From positions 1-23,930 of the forward strand of contig JAOXYB010071723.1 of assembly GCA_028565635.1 (NCBI GenBank): 23,930 bases of DNA. Reading direction: 5' to 3'. Positions 1 through 12,900 of the stretch are shown here, piece by piece. The notes below the pieces were generated by a model. It had not been told where the DNA came from, did no database searches, and saw only the letters and a list, made by a program, of their open reading frames with translations. This DNA comes from Phoronis ovalis (taxonomy: Eukaryota; Phoronida; Phoronidae). The translations under genes and the position numbers were made by a program. How positions within the stretch are numbered: position 1 is the first letter of the stretch; every line of letters starts with the position of its first letter.

Positions 1-817
1 TTGAAAAAGTATAATTTATCATCACTTTAGACAACTTGAGTAAAAAAACTTCATTATTCAGACTGAGTCCAGTCTAGAATTCCCTATGTGGATACCCGAG
101 GTGGTACAGATCGATGTAGATGTGGAAATAGATGAATCATGATAGAAGCGCTGCTTATCTATAAGATGTTTACAATTGCCAGATGAAAATCTGCATATTA
201 TAAGGATATCTGCATATTATGCTTAATACAATTACAATGAGTACTAACAACACATGCATAGACACATTTTTTATTTTCAAAAAATAAAACAACCAACAAA
301 TCGGCATTGCGTTATATTTCTTATACAGCTACTAAGGCTAATGCATGTGTGTATAAATAAATATATACAGGAAATGATAAACCGCCAGAAGAACATTCAT
401 CTTTATAATTGTACTTTTTACCACCCATGTAAGTCAATAGCAACAGGGGGAATTAAACTTTATATACATTGCCGGTACATTAAACATGGTCCCTTTCCCG
501 TCTGTTTCACAAGCCGTGCTAAGATTATGCCACAGTGCGTTGTTTAGACTCGTTAGATTGCGGTAATAGATTGGAGTCTGTAGGCTCCGTAAGTGAGTTT
601 TCATCACAAAATAATTAGTTTTACAAAAAACTAATGATGCACCTGTGAAAAAGAAATATTAACATTTCAACTTGTTTCTTCTTCAAAAAATCAAATTTGC
701 ATTATGCGTATCATATTTACACTAAAACGAAGTCCAACTGGGTTGGATACCATATATAGCATGCCAGATAAATACTCGTTTGTTATATAGTGATATATAA
801 AAGTTTTGTGTACTTAC
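1..817 (-). other. Intron of minus-strand PDZ gene
   Basis: This stretch follows the splice donor at 817/816 of the minus-strand PDZ exon, so it should be its first intron, running off the left edge. I looked for the partner exon that would complete the PDZ fold (a PGD-containing second half, as at 9540-9688 in the paralogue) and did not find it. No other gene-like signal was seen; the open frame at 254-547 is low-complexity and resembles no family. Confidence 0.5.
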
Positions 818-934
818 CCGCTGCACGGTTAAGGGAGTTTTGAAGTCCACCCCGCCTTGCAAACGAAATCCCCAAGATGTGTCTGTTCCATCACGATACA
901 GGCGGACTTGAAAGTCGGAATAAGGCCCTGACAT
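818..934 (-). CDS. First coding exon of a PDZ-domain (Zasp/ALP-like) protein, partial gene
   Basis: The exon encodes 39 residues from an ATG at 934-932 to a consensus GTAAGT donor directly after codon 39 (phase 0). Residues 9-39 form the first beta strands of a PDZ domain. They include the carboxylate-binding loop in the form SWGFRLQGG, which is typical of the Zasp/ALP/PDLIM group, followed by a PLTVQR strand end. The same intron position and phase occur in the plus-strand paralogue at 3850-3948. An upstream TTG and a possible acceptor leave room for a slightly longer N-terminus, but the ATG has an A-rich context and gives the usual short leader before the PDZ domain. The rest of the gene, including any LIM domains, lies outside the window, so the exact family member cannot be named. 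Confidence 0.8.
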
Positions 935-3849
935 TTTTGTATAGCTCAATCCATCGTCCAAAACTTCTGCCGGGTGATGTTAGTTGAAGACAGGCCTACA
1001 TTCACAACGAGGCTCTGCATGTAACATGAACTGAGAGGAATTCAATGAATCTGGCATCGTCTGCTACCAAAAACATACACATTTTATTTTGTTTTGTGCC
1101 ATTAACCCTAGTTTTGTTTTAAGGATTAGCCGTCAATTTCGGAATTAACAAGTCTACAAGCCATAATCTAAAATTTACCCTCGTTAACTTACATGAGTTT
1201 AAATTACAGAGATGCTCTTCGCATTTAATTCTTCTTCCTACGCACTGAGGATGTCTGTTTTTCTAATTATTAGAATCTTTTTTAGATAAGAAAACTAGTG
1301 CGCAGCAGACACATCATTCAATACCATCCACCAAATTCGCATACCGAGTTTAATTCGAACTATGCATATTTACAGCCTAATTGACTTTTTAAAAAATCTA
1401 AAGTAAAATTTCAAGTTGATCGAGACAAAAACCGGAATTGTCATATCGTTTCACTGTAGCACAGAACAACCATGTCACGTGATATCAGGTTCATACTAAC
1501 TTAAGCTGATTGATGTTTTTTTTTCTCATAAAATACATTGAACTTGAAAAAAAAACAAAAAAAAACAAAAAAAACAAACTTACAGCATGGAAACTAAACT
1601 AACCGACTATTTTTCGTATATAAGCCCAGAGTATGCATCTTGAACCACTCCTTAGATTTTTATTACGCTCTGCTGTTAAGGCTTTTAATTGGCTTTATAA
1701 TAAAAACAATTATATGTAGACATTTCTAATAAATAAAATAATTACATGTCGTTTTACTCCCCAATCAGCATGATAGTTTCCCCAATTCTTTTGCAACCAT
1801 CAAGCAAGGTTAAAAAATTAATGCAGAACAAATTTCGGTGAAAATAAGCAATACGTTTATTCAAATGTTTCCAATTATTCTTCATGGAGAATGCTTTTCG
1901 GATGGACCCAATTTCTATAGTTAGGAATTGAACTATCGAAATCTTTAGTATAGTGTTCGATCTGTTTTTCAGCCAATAGATGGCGGTACAATATTAACGA
2001 GACAGATGCAGGGTATTTTTTGTACTGATAGAGTCAGATAGGCAGCGTTTACACGGCTATTAAATCATGTTATTTTTCTGGAGACTTGTGGCATAAAATT
2101 ATCTTATTTTACAGGAAACAGTAAGTAAAGATATCTCTAATAAAGAGAACATTTATCAAATATTCCTTGCGGCTTTTGCCGGTTCAGTGAAATGTATATA
2201 TACCACACTTCTGATTAGTACGCTTTGTTTTCGTAGTATCTTCTATTGTTCAGGAATTCCATACAACAGTCATCAAGTCATAAACTAACTTTACTATTCA
2301 ATTAGAAACATGCCCAAAGCTTTTAACTGTATTTTGCTGCTCATTAAGTTTAATTTCACGGTTCTTTATTCAGTACAACATTTTTAATAGGATTTCGCAA
2401 TGTTATGTCCGAAATAAATCAGTACTTAATTTTCGACCGGGGATATCGAGTTTCATTTTATGGCAAATCAACCTACCAGAAAATCGCTGATTGTACTATA
2501 TTTAGATTACTTTGAGTGGTCCTTCCTTTTCTGTGGGGCAACCAGGATAAAACCTTCTCTTCCAGAAACGCATTATATTTTTGTTTAGTTGGTTTTATTT
2601 GCTGTTTGACAATCAAAATCTGTGATCATATTATTGATTTAATCCAGTACTATTACCAACATGTCAGATAAACACAGAAATAAGGACGATGCTTGCTTAG
2701 GTCCTTGTGGATTTTTTAAAACAATTTTGTATCATCAATAAGTTTTAAAATAAGATGTTATTCTCCGACATGAAATAAAACTATGTTTCATTAAAATATT
2801 TCAAATTTGCTGACTTGAGAGATTAATTCCTTATAAAATCCATTATTTCTGAGACCTTGTTTTATTTGCAGAAAAAGCACAGCCCAATGATCAAAATAAT
2901 AAGAAATAATAAAAGTAATAACAAAAAAAAGTGCAAAAGGACTTGAGCAAGTCTGTTGTGTTGGTCAGTCCCATTGCTCCGAACTCAACTCAAGCGACAG
3001 GTACGCGACGTCTCTTATTCCAGATCCCAGATCCGTGTACGAAACAACTTGTAATTATAAAATTTAGCAAGTCAACTTTATTTCTTTGTACAATACACTT
3101 CTTTCATTCAACTTAAGATAATAATCATTGAATAATGATGATACTGGAGAAAACCGCCAGCTACAGTATATGTATTAATGATAACATTGTGATTGCTCAC
3201 AATCCCATTACAACCATGTTAGCATGTTAGCATGTAACTATTCTGGTCTAATTTTACCCCGGGAATTTTACTGTAAGGTGGGAAATATATTCAGCTACCC
3301 TACAGTTGGACAATAATTGAAAATATTAATTACGCTGATATAATGGAGAGTATTAAATTATGTAATAATACTTTTCAAATTCAGATGTGTTTGAGCAAAT
3401 GTCTCTTTTTATCGTTTCCTCATATATATAGATATTTATTTCTGTATCATATTATCATATTGTATATTACCTCATATCTGTTTATATGAATTGTACAGTT
3501 TGAAGCAAAAGGAATTTCATTCCAGTACATCATATAAATGCTGAAAAGGGGGCTACATAAAAATATCAACGAATTGTAAGAAACTATGTCCTTGTGTATA
3601 ATATTTGTTCTATGTCGTCTAGTTCTTTTTCAAACAATTACAACACTCATTTGTATTCAAGAAGCATCTATACCATAAGCTATCACCCCTAAACAAATTT
3701 GCACATCTGTCAATTACCTTTCCCTAGAAAAACATTGGAACGAGATTACATTTGGTATTTGCGGGGTATTAGGGTTTTCCTGGCTGCATCATAATCTTGG
3801 GTTGAACTTATAACAGAATTTGCGGAAAATTTCGGTAAACGTATACAGA
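935..3849. promoter_or_regulatory. Divergent intergenic region between two PDZ genes
   Basis: About 2.9 kb separates the start codons of two oppositely oriented PDZ genes, so both promoters and 5' UTRs should lie here. It is AT-rich, with a T/A-rich low-complexity patch at about 1515-1580 (runs of A broken by single C). TATA-like stretches occur (for example near 2193) but are expected by chance at this base composition. A possible acceptor (tatacag) just before the plus-strand ATG at 3850 suggests the start codon may sit in a second exon with a 5' UTR exon further upstream. No coding exon could be supported. Confidence 0.45.
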
Positions 3850-3948
3850 ATGGAGACTATATGGTTACAGAGATCGAGCACTGATGTATCTTGGGGATTT
3901 AGACTTCAGGGAGGGAACGATTTCAGGATTCCTCTCACAGTACAGAGA
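3850..3948 (+). CDS. PDZ gene exon 1: N-terminal half of PDZ domain
   Basis: Thirty-three codons from ATG 3850 to a GTAAGT donor at 3949, phase 0. It holds the PDZ binding loop SWGFRLQGG and ends PLTVQR. Over the last 29 residues it matches the minus-strand exon at 818-934 in 21 positions, with the intron at the same place. Start choice: the ATG is the only one in frame near the PDZ start and gives a 6-8 residue leader shorter than the paralogue's. A possible acceptor ends at 3848, so the exon may begin there with the ATG almost at its edge. Confidence 0.78.
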
Positions 3949-6900
3949 GTAAGTGTTTCTTACCTTGTAGCATAAGAGTACAGTATTGGGTGTCTGATGC
4001 CATATTTGTAAGGTCTAATTTGTTTTTACAGGAATACAGCTGCGCGTTTGTACAGATTTTCAATCTTGCATGTTATTTTATTTTTAAGAAATGAGCGAGT
4101 ATTGGAGACATTATTTTTGTACAATAACATCAAATCATGAATGCTTTCAACAGGATTAATATCCTTGAGATACCGTATCCCCAACTTTTGGGGTAATGTG
4201 ATTGAATGTGTGGACAGGTGATAAAAATAGCTGAAACTGAAGATTCATCCTTAGATACACCGACTCATAACTGTTTCTCATCATGTATTTTATGCATATT
4301 TTTTGTCATTTATACAATTAAAGTGCTTGTTACCATAAAAGTTATACAAGATCATACTAGGCGGCCAGGCGATTGGACAACATCTGGCTGATCAACTATT
4401 TCCAGGAATGAAATATATTACGCACATTTTATAGCAGCAAAGCATGATCTATGAGGCCAAGCTACTCAGCAATTAGGGGAAAAAACAACAGCGCACCACC
4501 AATTAATTACACATATTCAGATAATATAGTTCAAATCATAAGATTGCGGTAATTGGTTTGTATAAATAAATTCAGAACAACGATTCCCACGTCCAACGAT
4601 TTTAACGCATTTCAAACTACCATTCTTGCGTTCTAAGAACGATTTCTGTTAATTTATGTAATACATACTGTGTAATATAGAAATAGTTGTTTTCATGTGC
4701 AACTTTTGAACATTGAATCTGCATGCCGAGCCCAGGTGCCAAGCTTGAGTGGAGCGTGGTATATATTTTGCGTACGAATATGTCGTTTTAACTTTTTACC
4801 TACAGTTTTATCCCGGAATTTTTGAAGGATTTTTCACTGCAAGTTATATGCGTCTATTGACTTAGTATTGTCAATATGTTACTTCCATAACGCGTATATA
4901 CAATAGGTAAATATGTCTTTAGCGTTAAGTTTGCTTCTGATTCAATGGTACACTTGTCATGTTGATTTGACATTACAACAATGAATAACAGGCGATGTTT
5001 AAATTAAAAACAGTTCGCTCCACTATCAACTTAATATACTCTGAGTTTATTATACTTAAAATATGTTAGATCATATTTTTTATTTACACATGTTGTAAAT
5101 ACAATCATTTCAAATTCCAATCTTCGTTTTTACGTCCACAAGTAACAGGACAGTATTGCTCTGATTTAATATAAACTGAATATCATAATTACATATTAAA
5201 GATTTTGGGACGATATAAAGAATATTGCCGATAACAAAATGTCATCATAATGTACACTATTTACAACATTTGTTTTCGTTGTACGAGAAGTTCCGGCTCA
5301 GTACTAGGGCAGAAAAACAAAATGATGTCAATTTTCCTAAAATCTTGTTTTACTTGTATCCCTATTCCAACAATAATAGAACAGGAGAAGTTTTGATAGA
5401 TGAAGTTCTGGTAATAACTTGTTTTGGTGTTTCTGTTTACATTAATCTTTAATTAGAATCATTGCAAAAATGTTGTAAAAGTTCACTCATCGTTCAGTTA
5501 TTTTGAAATCAAATTCCAGATCTGTAATCTTTGTTTCAATTATTCGATCAACCCAGTAGAAAGTTATCTATTTCGTGCTGTTCTGTCACACCTTGGTGTC
5601 AGATTGGTAGATTGGATACCTCGATCATGAGTACCTAATTTTTATACATATCTGATATAATTCCTGTGAAGTACTGTAATAGCTGGAAGGTAAGAGGAGG
5701 TAAGGCTTTAATTTGTGAATGGAATTTTAAAGCTGTTGTATTTCCTGCTTAACCCTTTTAGTATTTAATGACATTAAAATTTAAAACCGAAATTATTGAA
5801 ACCACTTCAGTATAATTACATTCGCATATAAATGCTACAAATGCATTGACTTGGAATGGCGTATTCTGTCGTGAATCTAGAACACATAGTTGGCGTGATG
5901 AAACTTTGATATTTCAGAATTTGCCTATACAGTAAATGTATTAGTAAACATCTGCTACGTACGTGTTCTTCGTCTTCGTCTGATGAGGTGTGGGATAAGT
6001 TACACTAGAGATTCCTTTTAGATAACATTTTAGCACAGATGCAAATACTTCTGCAGTAAAACAAACACGCTATATATTGCACTGATAGAAAAAAGAATGT
6101 ACTCATATCTCCCTCTTAGCTGTGTTCGTTTTTACGTTGGTGTCTGTTTGATGTCAAGCGTTCAGGCGATGTGTTATGATAACGTTTAATTTCAGATACA
6201 AGACATTCGTTAATAAAAATTGATAATTTTGTGTTTAGATGTATCATGTGAATAGTTTGTGCAAAACTCAGTACACAGTGTAGCCTATTCGAGATCCGTC
6301 TGAGCGAAGGTTTACACACAAGAAAACGAATATCACTGATTGTGAATTGACACGCATATATATATAATGGCTTCTAATTTGACTTGTACTTCATTCTGTA
6401 TTACGTTGTTGATAATACATATAATAATGTTTTATGTCAAAACACACAGAATAATAAGGATAACATTGCGGTATTAAATGTACTAGTCATGATGCACGAA
6501 ACAGGAGATTTTATATGGCACCGTCGGTCCCCCTGATGTGTGAACAAAAAGTAAGTTGATGTAAAAACAAAAAGTTCAACACGAATAGTGCTATTTCATG
6601 TTACCAAAAATCTGAAAATTTTACAAATGCTCAAATATGATAGTGGTTCTTTGAAATTTTAATTTTATAATCTGATACCATTAGATAGGAAAATTGAAAC
6701 AATTTACTAACCTCAGAGGAAATAGTTTATTTAATAGCAGAAAACCGAAGTATTTTATTTTTATAGAAAGGAAGCAGTTAATTAAGTATAAATAGAATAT
6801 TTGTCAGTTTATTTCGCAGTAAATAATCGTTTCACCAAAATATGCCCATGATAGCAGGGTTACAACCATGTTACAATTTGTACATCTTTTTTCAATACTG

Positions 6901-9900
6901 CAATGTAATTTACTACTGATGCAATAATTCAATTTTACAGAATGCAGTTATTTGATTTCGCGTGTTCTCACATTTTTTGTTCAATTTATGCTGCTATGCA
7001 TCATATAGGTATATTGAATCGCTAGTCAACTGGCATCCCCGCTTGGAATCACAAGATGTCTTTAGCCTGGATTTTATACTCCACTGGAAAATAACTCACA
7101 AAAGATTTAAATTTATAAGACTTGTTAAAATCACGGAAGAAGCTGACACAAAATGTTTCCACATGACAAGATTTCTTTTAATAAATACATAACAAGCATT
7201 TAAATATTTAATTGTCGTAACTTGACAGGGAACACGGCATTGGAATATCCATATAGCTTTAAACTTGTGTAATGCAAAGTACTTTCTGGAGTTATTATAT
7301 TAAACGAAATGTTGCATTATAAAAGACGATTATATCTAACGTTGTCTGGGCTTAAGCAATATTGACATATTTATAACAAAAATCTGTCTCAATATCGAAA
7401 ATTGAGGTAATAAGTTGTATGAATCATCTCCAAAATTTATTGTGATGAATCAAACGAACTGCTGCAAAAGTGCACAAAATGATTTATATACCTTTTTATA
7501 ACACTTGAATGAAAAGAGTCCTTGTAGCTCCAGTTGTCTAGGTTTTGGAAACTCAGAAAGTTATTTATCGAATAAAGGCAAAACAAGAACCGGTATAGTA
7601 TAACTTAAAATTTAATGACAAGTTGTCTGAATTTGAAATTGGTTTTCATATGCGCTGAAAGGAGTTTTTCTGCTACCATTCATTTCGACAAAGGTTCAGT
7701 GAATTTTAAGTGAAAACTTTGGTCAACAACATGTTCAAAGTTAGATGTGAAGTTCGAAGTAAAATACAATGCTGTAAATTAAAATGCTATGGCATTTTCC
7801 ATTTTCATTATATTATCAAGTGCAGTTCTTGTTAAATTGCGATGGATTGTTATTTGCTTAAACCTAAGTTGCAGTTAAAGTAGAGTGATAAAGTGATAAA
7901 CTATAATTTAACCTGTAAATAGTTTTCTAGTAAGTCAGCTTCCTCTACTTCCATTACAACATCAAACAACCAGGTTGTTTGTGTTATTGTAGACAACTTG
8001 AAATTGAAACCATCAATGTGTGTTTAATTTTTGAAAAATACACCTGTATTAATTTTGGTCGACGTTGTATATACTAAAACAACTCAGAGATATGCAAAAA
8101 CATATGGGCTACTTATACCCTGGACATATAGATACGGTTTATAGAAACTTTATTTATAATTTCTGTTAATCGGGGTTAATCCGAAGAACGATTCCATTGC
8201 AGCAGCGTCGCCATCTCGGCTTCACAATATTTTTTAGAGAATCGTGGTATATTTAACGCTGTTGAGTTTGTGTGCAAGGAAATCGAAATGTTTGTACATG
8301 TATATCCTAAGATGTGTATCATATTGCTCCTACTTTACTATTCGGGTTTTACCTTTTGACATTTTAATCTACAGTATTACCTTTTGACCGATGCTTACTA
8401 AAATATGAACTTTGATGAAACAAGATAAGTGTGTGATCTTTTATAAGATAAGTTAGAATGACATTTCATATTGCATAATTTGGATAGTTTCGATGTCTAT
8501 GCTTAAATCTTAATACCTGGTGTACCTATCAATACACTTATTCAACTACAGTCCAATTGTACTAAGAGTTGAGAACACGAAATAGGAATTTTAATTAGGC
8601 GAATTGTTATGTGTATAAACCCTGATTACAGACAATTCTTCGGTACACATTCGCCCATGCCCCATAATTGCTTTAGTATTTACCAAATACAATTTTTTAC
8701 TTTCTTGAGTGAATATGATTTTTAGAAGGAATTCCACTATCGGAGAAATAACATAATCACATTGCAGTGGGTGCTTGCACAGACTGCTTAAGTAATCCCA
8801 GAAAAAAAGAAATACGAACCTATAACAGTGACTTATTATGATTAAGCATTGAATAATTTAACCCGAGGGAGAACATACCTTTGTGGTGAATGATGTGTCG
8901 AAATTAATAACACTCATACTGCGAATATAAGGAAGATGTGCTCTTTAAACAGTTACTATTATTTACGCTATATTTTACATAATTGGATTTGTAACATTTC
9001 TTGTCTATTCTTATGGCTAAATTAGGCTAGAAATTTATTTAATGTTTTGCCTGCAAGGCTTAATCGTTTCGCGACAGTATACAATTTAACAATTACTCAT
9101 TCACTATAATTTGTCCTGTGAGTTCACAATGTATGTGTACTTACATAGCTATGATTCCTAGCGGGCATATAATATAGTGACTCAATGTAAATAAATCACC
9201 ATTCATAGAGGGAAGAACCCGGGAGATGGACATACCTGAAATTCTTATAACTTCCGTGAAGTTTACTGTCACTGACTGACTTACTAGTTGTTGGGAAAGG
9301 CTACCGTTGGAACTTAAATTTCACCGATTGGCAAAAACTTTGCTTTAAACAGAAATAAAGTACATATCTGTTCTTGTGCTTTGCCTGTGGGAAACCTGGT
9401 GGCGAAAAATACCATTATCTAAATAATATAGCATTGACTTCTGCATGTTCATGTATACGAAACAATCGCAGTAATAATTTTGAAGCAAAAATTGAGTGGT
9501 TCACGGAGTAAGGATTTTATTTTTGGCTTTTTCTTGCAGGTTACACCAGGCAGCGTTTGTTACCCACAAATTCAACCTGGGGATGTCATTATTGGAATAG
9601 GCAATATAAACGCTGTAAATTTAACACACGTTGAAGCCCAAGATTTAATCAAAACAGCAGGAAATATGTTACAACTAACCCTAGTCAAGTAAGTGTTTGG
9701 AGTTCATTATGTCAGTTAGAATTACGTATATTTAACAGCATTTAGAAACCAATATTAACATGCAGTTGAAAGGGAAAACATTTAAGTTCAATTAATAAAT
9801 TTCGTATGTGATTTTCGTTGGATTTGAAAGGCAAGTACGGTATAATAAACATGTACATGTATTGTGACTCTTTAGATCTATTTTACAGCACAAGTACGTG

Positions 9901-12900
9901 ACTGGTTTTTGCCATATTTCACTAGATTGTCCCCACTCGTGTAGAAAGTGCCTGGGAACAACCTATTTATCTTACTTAATTTTAGCACGCCATTTGTTTC
10001 GGTTATATATAAAAATATTCCAGACACATATAGCCTAATGCCAACTAAATTAGAAGCTTTGTACCAAACGGTTTGCTGGAAAAAATAACTGTTACAATTT
10101 TATAACATATGAGGTGCCAGTTATTAATATGATTTTGTAACGCTAAGTAGTTACCGTATGGGTAGATGCGTTTCGCTAAAGCTTCTTTTCTTTTTTACGG
10201 TCAACCAAATTCTATGTACACTATGAATGAATACCAGATAAATATGTACACTTGCTCTTCCATTAATAGTGATAAAACTAATTTCTGGTTTTACTCTGAT
10301 TTATAGTTCATATCACGTAAATAAATAAGAATTTATTTTCACTACTGAAATAGTTCCCTTAAGTGGACTATTTTTAATTAGATCTTTCCATTAAGTTATG
10401 TCAGCGGCAGTACTAAATAGAACTAAAGAGGTTCTGTGTGCTCATTGAACTTGTGTAGTAGAACGTACCCTATTATCCACCTTGAATATATGGCGGTTTC
10501 CCTTCGCATAACCCTGTATATTGTGAATGCAGCTTTCACTAAAACTAGGATATATAAAACTCTTAGAGTTTTATATATCCTAGACTAAAAGTAGCATCAA
10601 GAAGTCTCTTCCACCTAAATTGGACAGAAACGTCAATAATAATAAAATAAAAGGAATTGTCCAAAGCAAAAGTAAAACCTATGGAAAAGACTTGTAAAAT
10701 GGTGAACAAAATAGGTCAATAAGGTTCTTACTTTTATTGAAGACACTGTTGTTTATATATTTTTAGAGGAGGCAGTTTCTTACCAAGTCCAATGTCTCCG
10801 CAAAGTCCTCAAGCCATGTCACCACCACAGAGAACACAACAACAGGTACAAGTTACACACATGAATGGCAATGGCATGCAAAGACAAAACAGTTCTGGAT
10901 ATAGTAATTATGGAATGCATAATGGCATGTCACAAGGAATTTTGTCACCAGATGGCAGTGTTTCTGATGCTTTTTCTGTGTTTTCACCCGCTCAGTCTTC
11001 TTCAGCTCAATTGATGACTTCTTCAACTGTTATATCTACACAGAACGCACCTGAGTCACACAATTATGATTACGATACCACAAATTCAATGCAGACGCCA
11101 CATGTAACAACAACCTTAGAATGGTCTCCTAACACACCAGAGTCAAATAGAAATACATCTTCAAATTCACGTGTGCCACCTTTGTGGATACCTCCTGGTC
11201 AACAACAATCAAGAAATCCAGTGGTAGGAAGCCCACTTGACAATGAAGAGTTCCCTCCCCCACCTGTCTGGAGTCCCCCTGTGATGTCACCTAATCAAGG
11301 CAAAATGTCACCGCATGTATGGAGTCCTCCTCCCGCGCCTCAGTCACAGAGTTATCCCGTATTATCGCCTCCTCCAGGACCATCTGCACCTGCCCCTCCA
11401 CCTCCTCCTCCTATGGGTGGTGTGCAGAGCAACTGGAGAGAAAAACAGGTATAAATTTATGTGGTAATGTTAATCATTACGTCACATTTTGATTTATTCA
11501 TAAGATTCTTTTTAATTTTTTTAATTCCAATTAGAAACAATTACCAGCAATTTCTGCTGTTACTCATTGACCTATGTTATAACAAGTTTTCCTTGAACAA
11601 CTTTTAAGTTTTGTATCATCGCACAAACAATATAATGCACTTTTCTACAAATATCTACATAATTAATAATCGCAAAATATTTTTTCCTCTGTCTTCAGCC
11701 AGACTACCATGAATGCAATGACATGAACGGAAGTAAATATAATCCCTCACAACACAGTACTTCAGAACCAGGAACCAACAAACCATTTTCATACATCCCC
11801 GATGGTATTCAAAATGCTTTAGGAACAAAGAAAGGCAAAGACAAACCATTTTCCTACTTACCTAGTGGTATTACAGCCGAAGATATTCAAGAATTTAAGA
11901 ATAGAAATAGGTAAGTAATCAGTTGGATTAGCCTTATACTGATCAGGTAAATATTTAGCCATATCTGCGTACAATCAGGAACACTATTTGATTGTCTGTG
12001 TGAAGGAATAGTTCATGAATCAAGGAACAGAACATGACGTCACTGAATCTTTGAACGTCATCTACTTGTCCCTGTAAGCAATACTGTGACTGAGTTCCCA
12101 CTTCTTACTAATATTATTCTGAATTTATCATTAAACATATCTTAAACCATTGTATCCACTTAGACAAGACAGAAAACCACCAGAAGTAATGCCCAAGTCG
12201 AGAAATGTACGTGCTCCAATGAATAACCCTGGTGCTACAAGTCCAAGACGGTCAACGTCTCCTTCCGTAACAAATCGACAACAATACACACCGAGCAAGA
12301 CGTATTCTCCTGACTCTTCTTTCGCTGGACAAACGGGTTATACGCCCACCGGTCTTAGGTACGCTATTACTAGTTGTCGTCATGCCGTATACGTGTACAT
12401 CAATTGTCTTTTGTTTGTGATATATCACAGGTCATCAAGTTCAATTCGCATAACAAGGAGTTGGGTAGGTAGTCGATGTAAGTCAGAGCTATATCTTAAA
12501 AATTATCCCTGAAGAATAGTATTTGGTACTGCCTTGTACTATTTATGTATATAATTATGTCACAGACAGAAGAATGGAAAAGAAATTACCTATCGATGCA
12601 AACTAGTCGTTTCATAGTTTTTAAAGTGCAATTGAAAGTGCAAAGTAAATTAATATAATACCTGTTATATGGCGTTACCATACTACAGGAGAAGCCAACT
12701 GTTCAACATAGTTGTTTTAATAATAACTTAATTTTTGTGCGTCTTTGGTATTCACAGTTTACCTAAACCAATCAACACACCAAATTTCAAGCAGTCAGAA
12801 ACTTTGCGCCTAATAAATGAAAGTGAATCTCATCAACCGCAACGACAAATCTCGCAGGAACGAGAAGAAGTCTTTAAAAATCCTTCAAAAATGGGAATGT

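Larger units (their letters stand above)
9689..10766 (+). other. Intron 2 of the PDZ gene
   Basis: Noncoding, AT-rich, 1.1 kb. It contains a perfect 39-bp palindrome at 10545-10583 (listed separately) and a match to the MEF2 consensus (CTATTTTTAA at 10368-10377). That match would suit a muscle gene but is weak evidence in AT-rich sequence. No exon was seen. Confidence 0.6.

Noticed and set aside
254-547. Open frame of 97 codons near the left edge
   Set aside because: No family resemblance, starts from a chance codon in AT-rich intron sequence, no splice support.
1510-1580. A- and T-rich tracts as a retrotransposon tail
   Set aside because: No flanking target duplication, internal promoter or coding remnant; simple low-complexity sequence explains it.
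7963-7981. 19-bp palindrome in intron 1 as a regulatory site
   Set aside because: It is short; one of this size is not surprising in several kilobases of AT-rich DNA and matches no known site.
12431-12464. Possible small exon after TATATCACAG in intron 5
   Set aside because: It would end in phase 0 and break the join to exon 6, while the direct join 12358/12758 keeps the frame and makes a sensible codon.
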